Shown: in pieces, positions 1 through 10,697 of the stretch | Layout: every line of letters begins with the position of its first letter | Position numbering within the stretch: position 1 is the first letter of the stretch | Source of the DNA: Naematelia aurantialba | Taxonomy: Eukaryota > Basidiomycota > Tremellomycetes > Tremellales > Naemateliaceae | Direction: 5' to 3' | Assembly (NCBI GenBank): GCA_021527695.1 | Contig: JAKFAO010000008.1 | Span: forward strand, 310,001 to 374,000 | Length of the DNA stretch: 64,000 nucleotides | Notes under the pieces: model-generated | Told to the model about the DNA's origin: nothing | The model's input: the letters and a program-made list of their open reading frames with translations, nothing else | Databases searched by the model: none | Made by a program: the position numbers and the translations under genes

Positions 1-800
1 TCGTCCTCGTCGTCGAACGGCTCAGAGGCAGTCGCGTCGCGGTGGTCGTTGTCGTTGTCGTTGTCGTCATCATCCAGCAACATGCCGCCGGTAGGCTGCC
101 AGTCGTCTTCAAAGTCCGGTGAAGCCGTCTCGCCCATCTGCACGACGACTTCCTTGGCGCCGTCGTCGGCTCGCGCAGTGACGAACGATGACCCCTTTGA
201 AGGCGTGCCGGTGCCACTGCCGCCGTTGGGCAGGGTGGTCATGCTGCCGCGCGGCGTGCGGGATCTGGACCGGGAGCTGAGGCTGATGGAGACGATTGCC
301 GCCGAGTTGCGCCGCGAGCGCGGCGGAAGCTCGCCATGGTGGGGGCCGTGCGGGGAGGGCGTCGAAGACTCGGGTTGAAACGCGTACTGAAATGACTGGT
401 CGACGGGCGTGCCGAGCTGGGGTGACAGTCGGGCGAGATGGAGGCTCGAGCTGCTGAGGGCGAGGTGGCCTGGCCGCGGTGACCCCGGTCCAGGGGTAGG
501 AGCCGGACTGAATCCATGCACCTTGCTTCTCGGTTGAGCATCCGCAGCGTCCAGTTCTAACAGCTGGCTGGCATTGATGCTGGGTAATCGAGCCGAGAGG
601 GATATCCGATGCGGTCGGGGTGAAGCGGGACCCGCAAACGAGAGTCTCCGAGGCGACGGCGTCGGCAACGTCGATGCCACTTGCAGCGGATTGGGGGCCG
701 GCGGCGGACTAAACGCAGACGGACGATGGGACGCAGGCGGGGGATGGGATGCAGGCGGAGGATGAGACGCCGGCGGAGAGGGGGACGACTGCCCACTCAT
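1..800 (-). CDS. Ser/Pro-rich protein, amino-terminal part only (runs off the window)
   Basis: An ATG at 800 opens a minus-strand frame with no stop down to base 1, about 266 residues. I do not recognise the family. The start of the protein is low complexity: repeats of Pro-Pro-Ala-Ser-His around residues 10-27, then Ser/Pro-rich sequence with Pro-Arg-Pro-His, Ser-Arg-Ser-Arg-Ser-Arg and Thr-Pro stretches that look like phosphorylation sites, and an acidic Asp/Asn run near the window edge (residues about 245-266). This suggests a disordered amino terminus of a regulatory or membrane-associated protein whose folded domain lies outside the window. The frame was checked codon by codon over the first 100 residues and is open without an intron. 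Codon use is GC-rich like its neighbours. Coding is likely; function is unknown. Confidence 0.6.
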   Translation of the reverse strand, partial: MSGQSSPSPPASHPPPASHPPPASHRPSAFSPPPAPNPLQVASTLPTPSPRRLSFAGPASPRPHRISLSARLPSINASQLLELDAADAQPRSKVHGFSPAPTPGPGSPRPGHLALSSSSLHLARLSPQLGTPVDQSFQYAFQPESSTPSPHGPHHGELPPRSRRNSAAIVSISLSSRSRSRTPRGSMTTLPNGGSGTGTPSKGSSFVTARADDGAKEVVVQMGETASPDFEDDWQPTGGMLLDDDDNDNDNDHRDATASEPFDDED

Positions 801-2032
801 AGCTTCTGCGTGCCCGTGCCCGCGTAGGGGGCTGAGATGGGAGCGCGGAGCGAGATAGAGCAAGGAGGGGATGAACGCCAACGAGAGCGTTCACCGCACC
901 TCGGCACTATGCTTGCTTGTCGTCAAATGGTCACGTCCGTCGTGGGGAGCAAGGAGAGAATGCCGATAAGCCTGCTACCGGTCTGGGCAGGGGACGGTCC
1001 CCGACGATCAGCCTGCAGTTCTGCTTGTCTCTCCGTGGGTGTGAGGACGCGGGCGTCGGGCGACGGCGACGTCGAGTGGATGGCCTGCTCACCTTGTTGT
1101 CCGGTCCTGCAGACGGGAGGCGGGAGGGAGAGCTGCGTGGGTGTTGGCGAGGTGTGAGAACTGGTCGCTTCCACGTCTTGCTCTTGCTCCTTGACGCGGG
1201 GCTCGGGAGTCCTCCTTTGACAGTATGATGCGCGTTTGCGCAGTGGGGCCAGGCGAGTGAGACGTCGACGGCAGGTCCTTTCGTGGCGTCGACGAGCGAG
1301 GGGTCGGGGGGCCGCTGCGACGGTGGGGCCCAAGGGGGGAATGGGGATGGCGACCGCGGTCGACGTCCAGTGATGGAAGCTGCGATGGAGTGCGATGGAA
1401 TGAGGACAACGGAGTAGGGAGAAGGGAAAGGACAAGGGGTGCAGGGGAGGTGACGGCGTCGAGCACGAGACGGGACGGGGGGACACGCTCGGACCGCTCG
1501 CCCTCGACTGCTAGTGCAGGATACACGAGATGGACAGGATACACAGGATACACAGGACGGGGCTAGCGCCAAACGCTGACAAACGCTGATGCCGACGGAC
1601 AGTGACAACGCAGCCCAGCGCAGCCGGCAACACGACGACGGTCAATCAAAAACGCTGCGTTGATGGCGCTGGCTGCGACGGGGTGTGCGCTGCGACGTGC
1701 GGTGGGCGGTGTGCGATGGGCGGTGGTCCGGTGTGCGGTGCGTGGTCGTCGAGAGCTCCGCAGGCCGGCCTGTCGTCGTGCCCGGCAGAGGCTACGGGTG
1801 CGGGGTGCGGGTGCGTTGGCCGAATGCTCGCCACGCCGCTCGCCTCTGGCGGCGGTGATGGACTGGGGGTTGGGCAGCACGTGTAGCCTGGCCGACGGGA
1901 TGTTTGGGTTTGGGTGCAGATAGAGAGGGATGGTATGGGTCTGATGCTAGGGTATGTAGTGTAGTGTATTGATAATGATGCAACGACGATGATGTGTCGT
2001 CCGAGTAATGCAAAATCGCTACAAAGTCTTTG

Positions 2033-2100
2033 CCTGCCTGCCTGCCTGCTTGGCTACCTGCCTGCTTGGCTACTTGCCTGCTTGGCTACTTGCTTCGCTA
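2033..2100. repeat. Tandem repeat, CCTGCTTGGCTACTTG-type 16-bp unit
   Basis: A short run of CCTG steps passes into about three copies of a 16-bp unit built from CCTGCTTGGCTAC. It is immediately 5' of the pyrimidine tract and not in any supported gene. Confidence 0.75.
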
Positions 2101-2261
2101 CCTCGCCGCCTCGTGCTTGGCTTGCCCGGGGGGCTCTAACCAGCCGCCAACCCGGCACCGTCGAGCCGTCGACGCCATGGAGCGCATATCGACTCGCCAA
2201 ACCATGCTCCGGGCTCCCGCGTGTCTCTTGCTGTTCCCTGTTGGTCTTCCCTGGTGGTATA

Positions 2262-2428
2262 CTTCTCTTTCTTCTCTTTCTACTCCTCTTCTCTTCTCCT
2301 CTCCTCTTCTCCTCTTCTCTACTTCTCTTCTCTTCTCCTCTCCCTACTCCTCCTCCTCTCCCTACTCCTCCTCCTCCCCCTCCTCCCCCTCTCCCCCTCC
2401 TCCCTCTCCTCCTCTTGCCCCCTCGCAC
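2262..2428. repeat. Homopyrimidine (CT-rich) tract
   Basis: About 165 bases are almost wholly C and T on the plus strand, made of CTTCTCTTCTCCTCT-like and CCTACTCCTCCTC-like sub-repeats. Such tracts can form triplex (H-) DNA and are common in fungal promoters. Here it lies about 1.5 kb upstream of the partial gene that starts at 800. Confidence 0.85.
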
Positions 2429-3716
2429 TTCAGCCGGAGCCGCGCTTCCGGGACGCATAACGTACAGAGGCCGAGGCAAAATTGCCCGAAACAGCAGGTC
2501 CGACGTGCCCACATGGACCCAAGGCCGAACCCTTTTGCACCCATTTGCAGCCCAATGCAGCTGACAGCCAAGTGGCATGCATGCGAGTAACAGCCCCACC
2601 TGCGCGGCGCAGCGTACAGCGTGCAGCGAGCAGCGAGGGACAGCGCAGGATCCCCGAGCGAGCGAGCGACGGCAAACGCAGAGCCAAAAGCCGTGGCTAA
2701 CCCGACCCATGTGGTGCTCCCACCAACTCTGCGCACCAAGCCAGCCAACACCCCGACCACACCACATGCTGGATAAGCTTTGTGTGCCTGGACGAGTCGT
2801 GTGCTAATTGAGAATTGAGAATGGCAGAGGATTACTACCCCACGAGGTACCACTGGAAGCATCCGAGGCTCTCTCAGCGTCTCTGCCAGCGTCCATGCAC
2901 TGCTCTCTGCCTCACTACGCTGACCATGTCATACCCGTCATAAGTCTCGACTCTCGGCCGAAGCGCAGCATGCGCCGCTGTGCAATCGCGGTTAATGGGC
3001 ATAGGGTCACCATGGCCATCGTAAGCGGTGGCATGTGGAATTCCGAATACCCTGCTGCCCAACGCGCCTAATGCAAAACACCTCGTGAGGCTTAGCTCCA
3101 GCCACTCGGCGCACATGCACCCATGCCCCTCGTGCATCCTCGTGCAGCGATTATTATCGACTCGCGGCTCAGGGACTCTGTGGGACAGACCGTGCTAGCG
3201 TCTGCAGAGCACGTGGACGCCAAGTTGTGGAGTGACTCGCCCTATCGTTATCAGCACGCGTTCCTCGGCACATCCGACCACAGCATCGGTGCGAGCGATG
3301 CGATCGGCTACGCGTAGCAGGGGAGTCTCGGAAACCCTCCGCAGGTCGGAAGCACAGCGAATACAAACGCAAGTGGCAAGCAGATACGCCAGATACGGCA
3401 GAGATAGCTCTAAACGAGACTGAGGAGCAGTGGCGAGTGCGAGTTCACGCTTGCGCCTTTAGTCTTAGTCAGGTTCAGGTTCAGCACGCAGGCAGAGACG
3501 GCAGCAATTATAATGCACGATGCATCGCATGCTAATGACCCTAATGACCAGCTGGACCATCGTGGTGCACCGCATGGAGGATGTTGAATGCTAGGCTGGG
3601 ATTGGTCAGCGATGCAGGTTCTCGACGAGTAGATCAACGCGGGAGAGCGGGAGGCAGACGGCCAATGAATAGGAACTCAGTCGAGCAGGAGGCGAACGGT
3701 CATGAATAGGATTAAC

Positions 3717-6164
3717 TCACCAAAACACCATGACAAAGCAGCCGTACAGGGCCAGCGCCAGCGCCCACCACTTTGTCTTGTTCTCCTTGCCCCGGTGGGC
3801 GGTGTAGTAGAATGCTCCAGGGAGGATGAAGCTGATGATGGTGCTTCCTGTGGAACCGACGAACCCGAGCACTGCGAAGGGTCAGCTAGTGACTCTGGGA
3901 TTATTATATCTTGTTTGGCAATAGTGATACGATGATGACACGGCACGGGGACCGTTCTGAGACTGAGATACGAGTAGATGCACGCCAGCCGTTCTGAGAC
4001 TGGATGCTCGATACACCCAGGCGTTATCAGACTGGGATGCTCGTAGATGCACGCCAGCCGTTCCGAGACTGGGATGCCGCCACGAGACCTCACTCACCAA
4101 CTTCCAGCTCATCCACGGTCAACGCGACGATAAAGCCCGCGACGAGAATCGCGATCGTGATCAACATGAACCTCATCTTGCCCATCTCCGCGCCGCCTGC
4201 ATGGCCGTGCGCGTCCGCCGCGCCCTTGGGCACGAGAGGATCCTGCTCGTCCTCGTCCTCGTCATCCTCGTCATCATCCTCGTCACCGTCGCCATCGTCA
4301 TCGTCCGCGGCGGAGACCTGCCCTCCAGCAAGAGCGGACGAGTGGCGCTTGACAGGCGCGGTCAGGTGGTTGACGCATTCTCGGCACGGCTGCAGTTGGA
4401 GGGGATACGAGAGCCCGACGAGCAAGACGATCCCAAGACGACCGAGGGCGATGAACACCGATGTGGCGGGGTACATGGCGATGATGTTGGAGCCGACGCT
4501 GCTGCCGAATGTGATGTAGCCCACCTGCACGAATCAGCGTGGCGCCAATTGCACAGCGTGCACAGCATGGGCCGCCACCGACAAAGCCACAGCAGGCCAA
4601 GTGCAGGCGTAATACTCACGATCCCGAGCACCTCGTAGCACAAACACGCCGAGCCGATCGACGTGAAGATGACAGTGTTCATCCGCTTTTGCGTCCTGTC
4701 CTTGAGTTCATTGTAGATAGGGAAGATCTAGGCGGTCCTCATCAGCAGACGTCAAACGCCAGACGCCATCTGCCTCACATTCTGCGAGCAGGTATAGGCG
4801 AACACCTGAACAGGGAAGCTTGACAGGGTGTTGCTGGCGAATCGGGCTAATCGGACCTCTCCTCGCGTTGGACTGACGCCTTTGAGCGTGATCCAGCCGA
4901 CGACGACAATGATCAGGCTGTCAGGTCAGCACTGTGTCGTGAAGTGCTTGGCTCAACACTCGTAAGAATTGCCACTGGACCACCAGACAGCAATGTGACG
5001 TGGCTGAGAGGTTGCAATGGACAGATTCGCGAGACAGCAGACGCTGATGATCCACCAATGACCATACGGCACAAATCGACAAACAAGTAAGACTCACTAG
5101 ACAACAGTAGCGAGCGCAATCTGACTCGTGAATCTGAGACTGTCGAGGGTCCTGAGGAACGAGAGGGGGATAATGACAAACATGACCGCGATGAGCCAGA
5201 AATCCTGCGAGAGGAGGATCGAGTGCTCGGGAAGGGGGTGGTGTAGGACGCGCGAGAAGGTGTTGCAGACTTGGGGCAGGAGGGTCTGGCCGGTCAGCAT
5301 CTGGCGAGCTGGGTCTCTGGTATCGGGCTGGTTCTTTGCAGCATTGGATTGGTTTCTGGGATATCGTTGGTTGTTGGTTGTCTGGAAAATCGGACTGGAT
5401 ATCGACTGCTTGTCTGGCGTACTGGTGTCGAGAGACACCCACGCCGTCATGTCTTGGCAGAAGAGCCAGCACGCCGAGCGCGCAAACGGCAAGGTGCACG
5501 ACGGAATCACGTGAAACTCACCTTGCAGATGATGAGGTACGAGACGGAGACGCCAAAGCACTTGATTGCGATCGCCAGCTGCACACCATCAGCCCTGCTG
5601 CGCCGTCTGCGCCATCCACCCCTCATCCCGGCCTCTGTTCTCTATGTTATGTTCTCTATGTTATGTTCTCTCTGTTGTCCTTCTCGCACCCAAGCTCACA
5701 TCGAAGAGGCGCGTGGCCCAGCCTTTGCCAAACGTCAACCTCGCCACCTCGTTAAAGCTCGCCTTGCGCCGCTCCTCGCCCGGCCGCTGGCCGACCATCG
5801 TCGCGCACCGGCTGAGGAGGTACAGGCCGAAGATCGTCGTGCTCGCCGAAAAGGCACACGAGATGACCCCCGGCAAGACCCCCATCGCCGCGAACGCAGA
5901 GGGGAACGCAAGCGCCCCCGCCCCGATCACCGTGTTGGTCAGGTTGGTCACGGACGACAAGACGGATGCGTGCCCGTGGTACCTCCCTGTCCCGCTCTCA
6001 GCCCCACCGCCATTGACGACAGAACCGTCGCCGACACCGACATCGACACCGACACCGACACCGTCAGCGACAGTGGCGGACGACGCGGCGCCATGGGGAG
6101 AGGTCGACGCCAGGGTGGACGAGGAAGAGCGCGGCGGCGAGGTCGCGCCGTAGTTGTGCGACAT
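3717..6164 (-). CDS. Amino acid transporter, AVT/SLC38 (AAAP) family
   Basis: This is a multi-exon membrane protein of the AAAP superfamily, closest in pattern to fungal vacuolar Avt6/Avt7 and animal SLC38A7. The first exon has a Ser/Gly/Val-rich cytosolic tail, then the family signature TNLTNTVIGAGALAFPSAF and TM helices. Later exons give the conserved QVFAYTCSQN-IFPIYNELK segment (minus strand about 4820-4690), GYITFGSSVGSNI, and an acidic Asp/Glu-rich loop (about 4310-4225). The last exon, 3871-3717, ends MVFW then TGA. The likely role is amino acid movement across the vacuolar or lysosome-like membrane. The ATG at 6164 is the first in frame; a spliced upstream exon near 6310-6350 cannot be excluded. 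The intron at 3872-4097 carries a tandem repeat. Family call is secure; substrate and exact start are inferred. Confidence 0.85.
3952..4077. repeat. Intronic tandem repeat in the transporter gene
   Basis: Three to four diverged copies of a 33-37-bp unit (CCGTTCTGAGACTGG... TAGATGCACGCCAG) start at about 3952, 3989, 4022 and 4058. All lie within the intron 3872-4097. Confidence 0.8.
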
Positions 6165-6845
6165 CGCTCCCTGGCCGCTATGGCTGCTGGTGTTGGTGTT
6201 GGTGTTGGTATTGGTGTTGCCGTCGCCGATGCAGTCGCCGTCGCCGTGACCGTTGCAGTCGAGAGACGAAGAGATGGGCTCGACTGGCCCAGCGCGTCCC
6301 GGATGTCCACGAACCTGCGCGAGCGGGGTATATCCTATCGAGGTCTGACTACGAGGCCGAGATTCCAGCCGGGCGAGCGGGTAAGATATTTTGGCGGCGT
6401 CGGCGTCGGTGTCGGAACGTCGGAACGTCGGGCGTCGGGCGTCGAGCGTCGGGCGTCGAGCGTCGGGCGTCGGGCGTTGGGAGCCTGAGTATCCAACCGT
6501 CAGAGTGCCGGCAGGTCGACAGCGACAGTCGGGAGTCGAGAGTGGTCGTAGTCCCAGAACGACAGATGGATGATGACAAGCAACGAAAGCAACAAAAGCA
6601 TCCAACAATTTTCCACTCGAGGCATGCGGTGAACGAGTCGCAGATGGCCGATTACGGCAAGACGGTCCACCCTGATGTCACGTGACCCAATCCTAATCGG
6701 CCGATGCCCGTATCCTAATCAAACAATCCTAATCATACACTAATATCGTAACCAAGAATCCTAATCAACACGACGCGGCAGGCCCGGGTTAGTACCCTCG
6801 GGCCACTGGTGATGAACACGCCCACCAGCAATGCAAAAACATGCA
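6165..6845. promoter_or_regulatory. Upstream region of the transporter gene with repeated motifs
   Basis: This 680-bp stretch separates the transporter start (6164) from the 3' end of the Rab-GAP gene (stop at 6846), both on the minus strand. It contains a 7-bp GTCGGGC-type repeat (about 6413-6480). It also has a perfect palindrome GTCACGTGAC at 6677-6686, an E-box of the kind bound by bHLH factors such as Cbf1, and four exact copies of ATCCTAATC at 6690, 6712, 6726 and 6758. On the transporter's strand the last motif reads GATTAGGAT. A regulatory role is inferred from position and repetition only. Confidence 0.5.
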
Positions 6846-9800
6846 TCACCGCACCCCCATGCCCAAGAGCGGATCCACACGCGAACTAGCAGCCCCTCCC
6901 GGCCCTCCCGGCCCTCCCGGAGCCGACTTCTTCGATCCCTCCCGCTTCAGCGAGCTCACCCCCAGTCCAGCCAAGGGATCCCCACTCCCCGTCCCATCCC
7001 CGTTCGCCACTTCGTCCCTCGAGGCATGGGGGCTCAGAGACCCCCTCCCATCCACATCCACATGACCGGCAGACGAGGATGCCCTTCCCTGCGGTTGCGG
7101 TTGCGGCTGAGGCTGAGGCTGAGGCTGCGGCTGTTGTGGCTGTGGCAGTCGCGGTTGCTGTGCTACGACTCCGCCCTGCTCTCGCGGGAATGCTCGCCCT
7201 GGCAGTGGCGCGCTGACAGGTACTCTCGGCAAAACACTGGTCGGGCGCTCGTCGCCATTATTCAGAAGTAGACCCGCTTTGGCGGTCGCGCGAGACGGTC
7301 CCCCGCGGTCCGTGTATCCGCCGTACAAGCTTGCCGACTGCACGGCATCTGCCCTAGTCGGCCCTTTCGGCGTGTCGGGCAAATTGCTGACTTGCGCAAA
7401 TGTCGGTGTGACGTCCTGGCTCTCTGAGAGGTCAAGAGGCAGAGGTGCCGAATGGCCGCCTCCAACAGACGGCGAGAGAGGAATACTGTCCTTGACGGGG
7501 GTAGGTGGATCTGGACCAGGCGTAACCGACCGACTACGAGGGGCTTCGAGACCTTCGTGCCAGCCCCATTCTCGCACGATATCGTCCACCTCACTACCGG
7601 CCGCCTCGAGCAGCGTGTCTCTGACTCGTTCCAAGCCCTTCGTGGCAACAGGGTCGCCAGGAGAAGTGTGCAGAGTGCCGAGCCAGTCGGCCATGGCCTT
7701 GCCCATCCCCAGCATGGCCAGTCTCAGCTCGGCCATCTGCAGTTCAGCGTCCTTGAGGGACTTGATCGACGCGAGGCTGTCGATCGATCCACGGCTCTCA
7801 AGCGGCGGCGGCGTACTAATCCGTTGTGTCTGCGCGAAGGCTGATCGATTGGGCAACGCAGAGGCGGAGACCGGTATCGAAGAGAACGAGCCAGAGTGTT
7901 CTCGAGGTGTTGCCAACGGTGAGAACGGCAAGGTTGGTAGATACGCATATGCGGCGGTCGAGTCTGGCAGGTTTCGCTAGTATCCAGTCAGTAAACTCCC
8001 GTTGTTCACGCAGCCGACAAAACGCACTCGGAAGTCTGCCACGGTCGACATGATGGCTTTATCCAAGCCGGCCGCTTGCGCACGCTCAAACAGACCCGCT
8101 GCCAGCCCTTGCATCCCTTTTGGTGCTCCCCTACCTCTCCCATTACCTCTATACATCCCGCCGCGACCCCTGCTTGATGCGACCTCTGGTGGCAGTCGAT
8201 CTGGGGGCTTTGCCGAGACTCCCAGGACATCCTGGTTCTGGATGACCACCTCGACACCGCTAGCGGGCGAGATGTTTGTGCGCAGGAAGAGGGCTTGGGA
8301 GAGGATGAGGTGGGGTGAGAACGGATAGGGATGAGGGGCGGGATAGTGCAGCAGGTGGGTAAGAAGAGTCGGATAATCCGCCTCGAGGACTGTTATACGT
8401 CAGATCGCACAGTGAGGCCATAAACGACCGACTCACGTTCAGTGCGGATGAGGAGCAGCATGGCCACGCAGATAAAATCAAGTATGCCGAGACCAGGGTC
8501 TTCGGCAAAGATACCATCCCACAGCTTCAAGGCCATTGGGAACGGGAGCTCACGCGTGAAGATCAGTCTCAGCCAGCGACTAGAGCAGTCAGCCTTCTCC
8601 CCGCGGACGCAGAATGGATAGAGTTACATCGCCCAGATCTGCGCTTCGACACCTTCGCTCTCGAGCCTTTCCCACAACTGCGGATCGATGCGACGGATCA
8701 GCGAGTTGTGGATGTAGTTGCACCGCGTTATGATAGGCGCCTGCGGAGCTGCAGGCACTTTTGATCGCTGCAGCCATCAGCGCTACCGATGGAGAGCGTA
8801 TGTGCACTGGGTGATGACCGTGGGTGCAGCTGGGGATGATGGCCAGATACGCACCGGACCTTCCTCGGAGCGCCACTCGTAGAACGCCTTGGCGGGCTTC
8901 ATGATCTCCACAAAGATGCCAAACGCATCGTGTTCTACGTATCGCCTGTCCAGCATGGCGTACATTGCCTCGTCACGCACAGCAGCCGCGACAGCCGACG
9001 AGCCGTGAGAGTGTTGTTGCCGTTGCTCGTGAGGGAGAGAATCCCTGTCCACCGCCAGATAACACACCGCCAGCAACTCGTGCATCCCCTATATTTCTGT
9101 CAGTCTCAATCAAGCCTGCAAACCCAGCCTTGGTCCCATGTTGCTCTGGCAGGATGTAGGATTCAAGACGTCGACGTACCTGGCGATACCCGACATCCGG
9201 GTTCAGTACGGAAAAGAGAAAGAGAGCAGTGGTCATGCTGCGCCTGACGCTTTCGAGCTGGAAATACGGCATGTCCGGAAACGTGCGCTCGACATCTTGG
9301 CGGATCGTAGCGCGCAGGTCGAGATGCGCAAACCAGGTCTTCCATGGACTCGCACCGTCCAGGCTGAGGGGGTCCCAGCCGTCCCCCGCGCCCGATGGCC
9401 GTGCGGCGACTGAGCGACTCGAACCTAGGCTCGGGGAAGAGGACGGGCTCTGAGCCTCGTCGGCGCCGGTGCAGTCTGCTGCCCAACGTCCGTCGGGTGC
9501 GACGAGGTATCGATGCCGGAGGGCGGTGTAGGCTTTGCGCGTGGACTGCAGGTGGGGCGCGAAGAGATCCAGCGATGATGGAGGAGGAAGGAGGCCGAGG
9601 TAGAACTGGCGGGGTCAGTGCGGGCTCGGCAGAGTCAGAGGGAGTTGCATTCCGTGTCAGAGGGGGTTGCATTCCGTGTCAGAGGGGGTTGCATTCCGTG
9701 TCAGAGGGGATTGCATTCCGTGTCAGAGGGGGTTGCATTAGGGAACAGGGCAAGTCAGAGTGGCCTGCGTTATGCAAATAGTGAGGAAAGGGACAGAAGG

Positions 9801-10262
9801 GATATGTAAGGGCATCACGTACCCGCCAATAGACAGAACGCAGGAGGACACCACCATCAGCCCCGGGAGCCCCTAGTCCAGCCTTCGACACGGCCGCCGC
9901 CTTGAGCTTTGAGAGCGATAATAGCGGGTCCGAGAACAGGGCTGTCCATGCCTCCCTGGAGAGCGTCAGTGTCATCGTATGCGAGGTAATAGAGTCTGGT
10001 CTTGGAGACGGGGAGGTCGGAAACAGAGCCTGGTCTTGGAGGACATCGAGGTCGGGCAACAGATGTGGTCTCGGAACAGACGACGTCCAGCAGCACAAGT
10101 CACGCTTATACGGCTTGTTGAGGATGGACGACGAGTCTGACCAGAACGGGCGAGGCGACTAGCATGCGAGAACCGGCCTGGAGAGACGAGGAGAGGTACC
10201 CACTGGATATCCAGCACATCAGGCCGATCAACGACCTCGTCTTCTCGGGGCAGAGCCGTCAT
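6846..10262 (-). CDS. TBC-domain Rab GTPase-activating protein (TBC1D5-like)
   Basis: Exons join cleanly. Exon 1 is 10262-10204 and exon 2 is 9955-9823, ending LLRSVYWR. Exon 3 starts at 9605 with FYLGLLP. Later exons encode QDVERTFPDMPYF, holding the catalytic Arg finger, then LNPDVGYRQ-GMHELLA, holding the Gln finger. After these come EHDAFGIF, ESEGVEAQIWAIRWLRLIFTRE, KLWDGIFAEDP and a TBC-type end. The order and motifs match TBC1D5, a Rab7 GAP that works with retromer and in autophagy. The carboxy-terminal third (last exon 7970-6846) is disordered, with a Gln-Pro repeat and a predicted helical segment around SLKDAELQMAELRLAML. Both catalytic residues are present, so the protein should be active. 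The intron 9606-9822 carries a 22-bp minisatellite. Target Rab is inferred. Confidence 0.92.
9635..9744. repeat. 22-bp minisatellite, five copies, inside a Rab-GAP intron
   Basis: Five head-to-tail copies of a 22-bp unit (core TCAGAGGGGGTTGCATTC) start at 9635, 9657, 9679, 9701 and 9723, with one or two substitutions per copy. They lie inside the intron 9606-9822. The unit is not a multiple of three, so variation in copy number is tolerable only because it is spliced out. Confidence 0.95.
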
Positions 10263-10697
10263 CCCTCGTGATTCACCTACGCGCTCACGCTCACTCGCAC
10301 GTTCGCGCTCGCTGTCGCCGTCGAAGTCGCAGTCGCCGTCGCCGTCGCCGTCGCCAGGTCACCCAGGAGCCTTGATGAGCTCGGACAGGTGATCAAGCTG
10401 GCTGTTATGGACTATTGTACAATGTACGGCTACAGTGGATGCAGAGACACAAGAGGCATCATTCCACGCGACGTTGCAGCACTCGATTGCCTCCACCGTC
10501 GCTGCACACTTTGTCGCCACCCATTCACGGGCATATCTCCCCACTGACGGGACATCTCGATGCGTTTCAAGCGCATGGACAGTGGTAGATGGTCAATGGA
10601 CAGTAGTGGATGACGAATGACGCATGACCATGCGCACAGGGACAGGGTAGATGCATGTGGCCCTTTCCGCCCAACAACCACAACACACGGTCATCCT
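10263..10697. other. Intergenic region between the Rab-GAP start and the Rav1 stop
   Basis: About 435 bp, expected to hold the Rab-GAP promoter and the RAV1 3' flank. A GTCGCC hexamer repeat lies at about 10313-10355, and nothing else is recognisable. Confidence 0.5.

Larger units (their letters stand above)
801..3716. other. 2.9-kb region without a supported gene
   Basis: No frame here shows a recognisable domain or a believable exon chain. It lies upstream of the partial gene (ATG at 800, minus strand) and beyond the 3' end of the transporter gene (stop at 3717, minus strand), so it is probably promoter, long 5' leader and 3' flank. It holds a 16-bp-unit repeat (2033-2100) and a long pyrimidine tract (2262-2428), listed separately. 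Open frames across the pyrimidine tract are composition artefacts. Confidence 0.5.

Noticed and set aside
923..1608. Overlapping minus-strand open frames of 150-225 codons
   Set aside because: Pro/Arg/Ser-rich products with no domain, several frames open at once, and no ATG-led exon chain; this is GC-rich composition.
2054..2767. 237-codon minus-strand frame across the pyrimidine tract
   Set aside because: The product is mostly Arg-Gly-Glu from the antisense of a C/T tract; no family pattern.
5271..6488. 405-codon plus-strand frame
   Set aside because: Antisense to the transporter first exon, which has a clear AAAP signature on the minus strand; the plus product is Arg-rich and featureless.
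9635..9744. Possible CRISPR-like array
   Set aside because: Copies are directly adjacent with no spacers, and the host is eukaryotic; it is an ordinary minisatellite.
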